DNA of 32,359 nt from Sulfurisoma sp. GTDB taxonomy: Bacteria; Pseudomonadota; Gammaproteobacteria; Burkholderiales; Rhodocyclaceae. Location: the NCBI GenBank assembly GCA_030691075.1, contig JAUYFI010000053.1:1-32359 (forward strand), given 5' to 3'. Both the position numbers and the translations under genes were made by a program. The notes under the pieces are model-generated. The model made no database searches. It was not told where the DNA came from and saw only the letters and a program-made list of their open reading frames with translations. Below, in pieces: positions 29,358 to 32,359 of this stretch (the stretch's first letter is position 1; the number at the start of each line of letters is the position of its first letter).

Positions 29358-30941
29358 TTAATGGGCGTGGCCGGACGGGCCGGCCTTGGACGTCGACAGG
29401 CGGATCAGGTAGCTTCCCTTGCTGACCACGCGCTGCCCCGCTTCCACGCCGTCGAGGATGGCGATGCGCTCGCCGTCGCGCGGCCCGGTGCGCACAACGT
29501 GGCGCGCGAAGCTCTCGCCGCCGGTCTGCACATAGACGACCGCCATGCCGCTCTCGTCCTGCACGGCGCCGGCCGGGATCAGCACGGCCTCCTGGCTGCC
29601 GCCGGAGAAGATATGCACCCTTGCGGTCACGCCGATCGGCAGCGAGACCTCGGGGCTGACGAATTCGAACACCACCGGCACGGTGCGCGATGCGGCGTCG
29701 ACCACGCCGCCGACGGCAACCAGCTTGCCGTTCTTGCCGGCTTCGATGACGAAGGTCCGGTCGAATCCCTCCACGGTGAAGGCGGCGCCCACGGGCTGGC
29801 CGAGGCGGCCGACCGCGCTTTCGGGTACGCGCGCCTCCAGCCAGAGCCGACCGGGCTTGGCGATGTGCAGCAGCAGCGCCCCCTCGGCGACGAAGGCGCC
29901 GGGCGCCGCCGACACATTGGCGACGATGCCGTCGATGGGGGCGCGCAGCGCGATACCGCCAACGCCGCCGCTCTGCCGCGCCCGCTGCTCGGCGGCGTCG
30001 AGTTCGGCGCTGGCGATGCGCTCAAAGCCGCGGGCATCGATCAAACGCTTTTCGGCAACCGCCTCGTCCTTGAACAGCGCCTCCATGCGCTCGCGCTCGC
30101 GCTGCGCCTGTTCATGGGCGACCCTGGCTTTGGCGGCGGACGCTTCCAGCGTCGCCTGGTCGGTATCGCCGCCAAGACGCGGGGCGAACATCGCCAGCAC
30201 CTGGCCCTTTTTGACGGCCTGGCCGACGCGGGGGAAACTCGTCGCCGGCCGCAGCATGCCGGCCGACGGCGCGACGATGAGCGCCTCGCCGTCCGGGTGC
30301 GCCTTGACCGTGCCGGTGGCGGCGATGGAGGCGCGGGCGACGCCCTTCGTCGCTTCAAAGGTGGCGAAGTCGATCTTCCACTGCTGTTCCTTGGTGAAGG
30401 GAATGCCGGAATCTTCCGCCGCTCCCTGCCGGGCCTGAGCCGCCTTCGCGTCCGGGAATATCGTGACCGCGCCGAGTTCATGCGCGATCGCGCCCTCGTC
30501 CGCTTCCAGGAGGAGCGCCATCTCGCGCGTGCCCGCGGTCTGGGGCGTGACGACGGGTTTGAAGATGCCCGGAACCGCCGGCGCGTCGACGACGAAGCGT
30601 TCTTCCGCCGCGTTGCCGCCGGAGAGCACCACGGTGAGACGACCTTTGGTCACGGCCCTGAAATCGGCCAGTCGCGTCAGGTGCGCGGCGAAGGTGGCCG
30701 CCTGGCCCGCCACGAGCGGCGGGAATTCGAGGAAGAGTTCGGTCTTGTCGGAATAGTGGGTGACCTTCTGGTCGGCCCCGGCGTGGCCGGCATGCGAGTC
30801 GGCGGTTGCGGCGGGGCCAGGGCCGTGATCGTCCTTGGCGGCAGGTTTCTCGCCGCAGGCGGAGAGCAGGAGGGTCGCCGCGACGGCGATGGCGACAGTG
30901 GCCGCCCGGGTGGCATGGCTTGCAGTGAAATTTGGTTTCAT
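29358..30941 (-). CDS. Heavy-metal efflux periplasmic adaptor, CzcB/CusB family lipoprotein
   Basis: Membrane-fusion protein that joins the RND pump to the outer-membrane channel. 527 residues from the ATG at 30941; earlier in-frame codons lie inside the channel gene. The lipobox LSAC puts the lipidated Cys at residue 29. A short His-rich stretch follows (DDHG, DSHAGHAGAD, residues 37-57) and the protein ends GHAH, consistent with metal capture. Residues about 65-170 form an extra N-terminal beta domain (FLEFPPLVAGQAATFAAHL). After that come the lipoyl/barrel halves (ASIAATGTVKAHPDG, APIDGIVANVSAAPGAFV), a coiled-coil hairpin, and a C-terminal membrane-proximal domain. The start overlaps the channel gene's stop by 4 nt. 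Confidence 0.9.
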   Translation of the reverse strand: MKPNFTASHATRAATVAIAVAATLLLSACGEKPAAKDDHGPGPAATADSHAGHAGADQKVTHYSDKTELFLEFPPLVAGQAATFAAHLTRLADFRAVTKGRLTVVLSGGNAAEERFVVDAPAVPGIFKPVVTPQTAGTREMALLLEADEGAIAHELGAVTIFPDAKAAQARQGAAEDSGIPFTKEQQWKIDFATFEATKGVARASIAATGTVKAHPDGEALIVAPSAGMLRPATSFPRVGQAVKKGQVLAMFAPRLGGDTDQATLEASAAKARVAHEQAQRERERMEALFKDEAVAEKRLIDARGFERIASAELDAAEQRARQSGGVGGIALRAPIDGIVANVSAAPGAFVAEGALLLHIAKPGRLWLEARVPESAVGRLGQPVGAAFTVEGFDRTFVIEAGKNGKLVAVGGVVDAASRTVPVVFEFVSPEVSLPIGVTARVHIFSGGSQEAVLIPAGAVQDESGMAVVYVQTGGESFARHVVRTGPRDGERIAILDGVEAGQRVVSKGSYLIRLSTSKAGPSGHAH

Positions 30942-32167
30942 TCGGCGTGGCTTCCGGTCAATTGGTCGAGTTCGATGCGGGTTTCGCGCGCCTTCCATTC
31001 GAGGTCGAGCGCCGTCAGTTCGGCGTCCAGCGCGCCCCGGTAGGCGTCGAGCAGTTCGAGCAGGGTCGATTCGCCGGCCCGGTACGCCGCTTCCGCGATG
31101 CGCACGAGGTCGGCGGATGGCGTCACCGCGCGTTCGCGGAAGGACGCAGCCGCCGTCGTGAGTAGGGCGGTCTGGCGATGCAGGCCGCGCACGTCGCCCT
31201 CGGCCCGGGCCTGGGACAGGGCGGCTTCGCTCTTCAGGCCCAGCGCCCGCGCCGCGCCGCGGCTATCCGCCGCCTGCTGGCGGTCGAACAGCGGCAGCGC
31301 GATCGAGACGGACACGAGGTTGCCGCTGTCGCTCAGGCCGTTGTCGGTGACGTTCTTGCGGCCGAGGCCAAGGGTGATGTCGGGGATCGCGCCCCGGGCG
31401 GCGGCTTGCCGTTCCAGTTCCGCCGCTTCGGCACGGCGGAGCAATGCGGCGAGATCGGGGCGTTCGGCCAGACGGACGAGCAGGCCCTGGATCGGTGCGG
31501 GCGCCTCCGGCGCGAGACGACCGGATAGCGTCTCGACCGGACGGCCGATCAACGCCGCCAGTCGTTCGCGGTTGCGCGCCAGTTCGGCACCCACTTCGGC
31601 CGCCTTGACCTCGGCGGTCTGCCGTTCGCGCGACAGTCGCCGCAAGTCGTAGCCGGAGACTTCTCCCGATTTCTTGAGTTTGGCGAACGTGGTCTCGGCA
31701 TTAGCGAAGCGTTGCGCCCAGGCCTGGATGGCCGCCAGGCCCTCCTGGCGCAGCAGGGCCTGGTGGAACAGGCGGCGGATGTCGGCGGCGACGGCGGCGC
31801 GGCGAGTCTTGCCGTCACGCTCGGCGGCCGCGACGCGACGCTCGGCGGCATCGCGGCGCAGCCCGCGGCGGCCGGAGATGTCAAGCGTCTGGGCGATCTG
31901 CCAGCGGTCTTCCCGCGCGTTGCTCGTTCTGTCGCGGCCGAGGTCCAGGGTCGGATTCGGCCACAGGCCGGCCTCGACCGCATCGGCTTCGGCTTCGGCC
32001 ACGCCCGCGCGGAGCCAGTCGTTGAGTTCGGTCCGGGACAGCCCGATGCGCAGGGCTTCCCCTTCGGTCAGGGGTGGGCCGGCCAGGGCCGGCGGGGCTA
32101 GCAGCGCGAGAGCGCAGCAGAGGGCTCCCAGCCGGTGGAAACAATAAAAAGGGATACGCGGTCGCAT
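30938..32167 (-). CDS. Outer-membrane efflux channel, TolC/CzcC family
   Basis: Outer-membrane component of the metal efflux system. 409 residues with a signal peptide ending ALA-GPP (residue 29). Two TolC-type repeats are visible: AGLWPNPTLDLGRDRTSN with a following helical hairpin, and GAIPDITLGLGRKNVTDNG with ALPLFDRQQA, then YRAGESTLLELLDAYRGAL. It lacks a lipobox. Shine-Dalgarno GAGGA precedes the ATG. First complete gene of the operon; its stop overlaps the adaptor start. Confidence 0.9.
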   Translation of the reverse strand: MRPRIPFYCFHRLGALCCALALLAPPALAGPPLTEGEALRIGLSRTELNDWLRAGVAEAEADAVEAGLWPNPTLDLGRDRTSNAREDRWQIAQTLDISGRRGLRRDAAERRVAAAERDGKTRRAAVAADIRRLFHQALLRQEGLAAIQAWAQRFANAETTFAKLKKSGEVSGYDLRRLSRERQTAEVKAAEVGAELARNRERLAALIGRPVETLSGRLAPEAPAPIQGLLVRLAERPDLAALLRRAEAAELERQAAARGAIPDITLGLGRKNVTDNGLSDSGNLVSVSIALPLFDRQQAADSRGAARALGLKSEAALSQARAEGDVRGLHRQTALLTTAAASFRERAVTPSADLVRIAEAAYRAGESTLLELLDAYRGALDAELTALDLEWKARETRIELDQLTGSHAE

Positions 32168-32196
32168 CGAAATCCTCGTTCGGGCACGTTGGAATT

Positions 32197-32269
32197 CCGA
32201 CGGAACGCGCGCACGCCACGAAGGGCATGCGCGCAGGCAGCAAGCAATGGCCTAAAGACGTTCCGTCGG
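32197..32269. promoter_or_regulatory. Nested inverted repeats in the leader of the efflux channel gene
   Basis: Outer arms CCGACGGAACG (32197-32207) and CGTTCCGTCGG (32259-32269) pair perfectly over 11 bp. Inside, GCGCGCA (32207-32213) pairs with TGCGCGC (32228-32234). It lies between the upstream small gene's stop and the channel gene. No U run, so more likely a regulatory leader or operator-like structure than a terminator. Confidence 0.5.
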
Positions 32270-32270
32270 C

Positions 32271-32359
32271 TCAGACGACGGACGTGGCTCTGGGCGGGCG
32301 TTCGAGCTGGGAGGGGATGGCCGAGACGAAGGTTTCGGCCGAGGGCGGCGGCGGCGCGC
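32271..32359 (-). CDS. C-terminal end of a small gene upstream of the efflux operon (partial)
   Basis: The minus strand enters the window open and reads APPPPSAETFVSAIPSQL, then ERPPRATSVV and a stop at 32271-32273. A short Pro-rich tail ending in RPPRA is seen in small CzcI/DUF2946-like proteins that often precede metal-efflux operons. Only 28 residues are visible, so this is a tentative reading based on position and tail. The main part lies outside the window. Confidence 0.4.
   Translation of the reverse strand, partial: APPPPSAETFVSAIPSQLERPPRATSVV

Overview
The window looks like a chromosomal segment of a GC-rich betaproteobacterium, most likely in or near the Rhodocyclales. This rests on the gene orders recA-recX, lptB-rpoN-hpf-ptsN-hprK and nusB-thiL-pgpA-pncC, the codon use, and the style of the proteins. 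No rRNA, tRNA, CRISPR array, integrase or intact insertion sequence was seen.

Layout. Positions 1-3750 hold the 3' remnant of a sodium:solute symporter gene and a minus-strand branched-chain amino-acid type ABC transporter, livH-livM-livG-livF, without a binding-protein gene. A frameshifted rhodanese remnant follows (3920-4242). Positions 4363-10097 carry ribB(X)-ribH-nusB and thiL-pgpA-pncC. This otherwise conserved string is split by a lower-GC two-gene islet (6386-7795) that encodes a PD-(D/E)XK nuclease-family protein and a 64-residue protein. A 300-bp non-coding stretch with a long inverted repeat follows it. Positions 10125-15550 carry recA-recX-lptB-rpoN-hpf-ptsN-hprK, packed with overlapping start and stop codons: recombination, LPS export, sigma-54, ribosome hibernation and nitrogen-PTS/HPr kinase functions. 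lptA/lptC and rapZ, the usual neighbours, are not present here.

Positions 15655-20402 are the least ordinary part. After a PsiF-family protein and a strong terminator come an exported protein, a CsgG-like exported protein, a transmembrane Hanks-type Ser/Thr kinase with a large periplasmic domain, and a thioesterase-fold protein. The last three overlap by 4 nt, which suggests a coupled envelope-signalling unit. Then come lgt (with a 15-C run upstream), a VOC-family protein, an Old Yellow Enzyme, a chemoreceptor overlapping an OprB-type porin, and convergently a minus-strand czcCBA-like RND metal-efflux operon. The operon is preceded by the tail of another small gene at the right edge.

The best candidate for something undescribed is a short dispersed motif, GCCRRCGCCGACTT with R mostly A then A or G. 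It occurs seven times plus one longer variant, always on the + strand whatever the direction of the gene. It lies inside livG, thiL, rpoN, the kinase, lgt and the VOC gene, and upstream of lgt. Several copies are bracketed by short inverted repeats, and in proteins they fall at variable or apparently inserted positions. A second, GC-rich intergenic palindromic family is present at least three times (948-1010, 3769-3826, 29244-29301).
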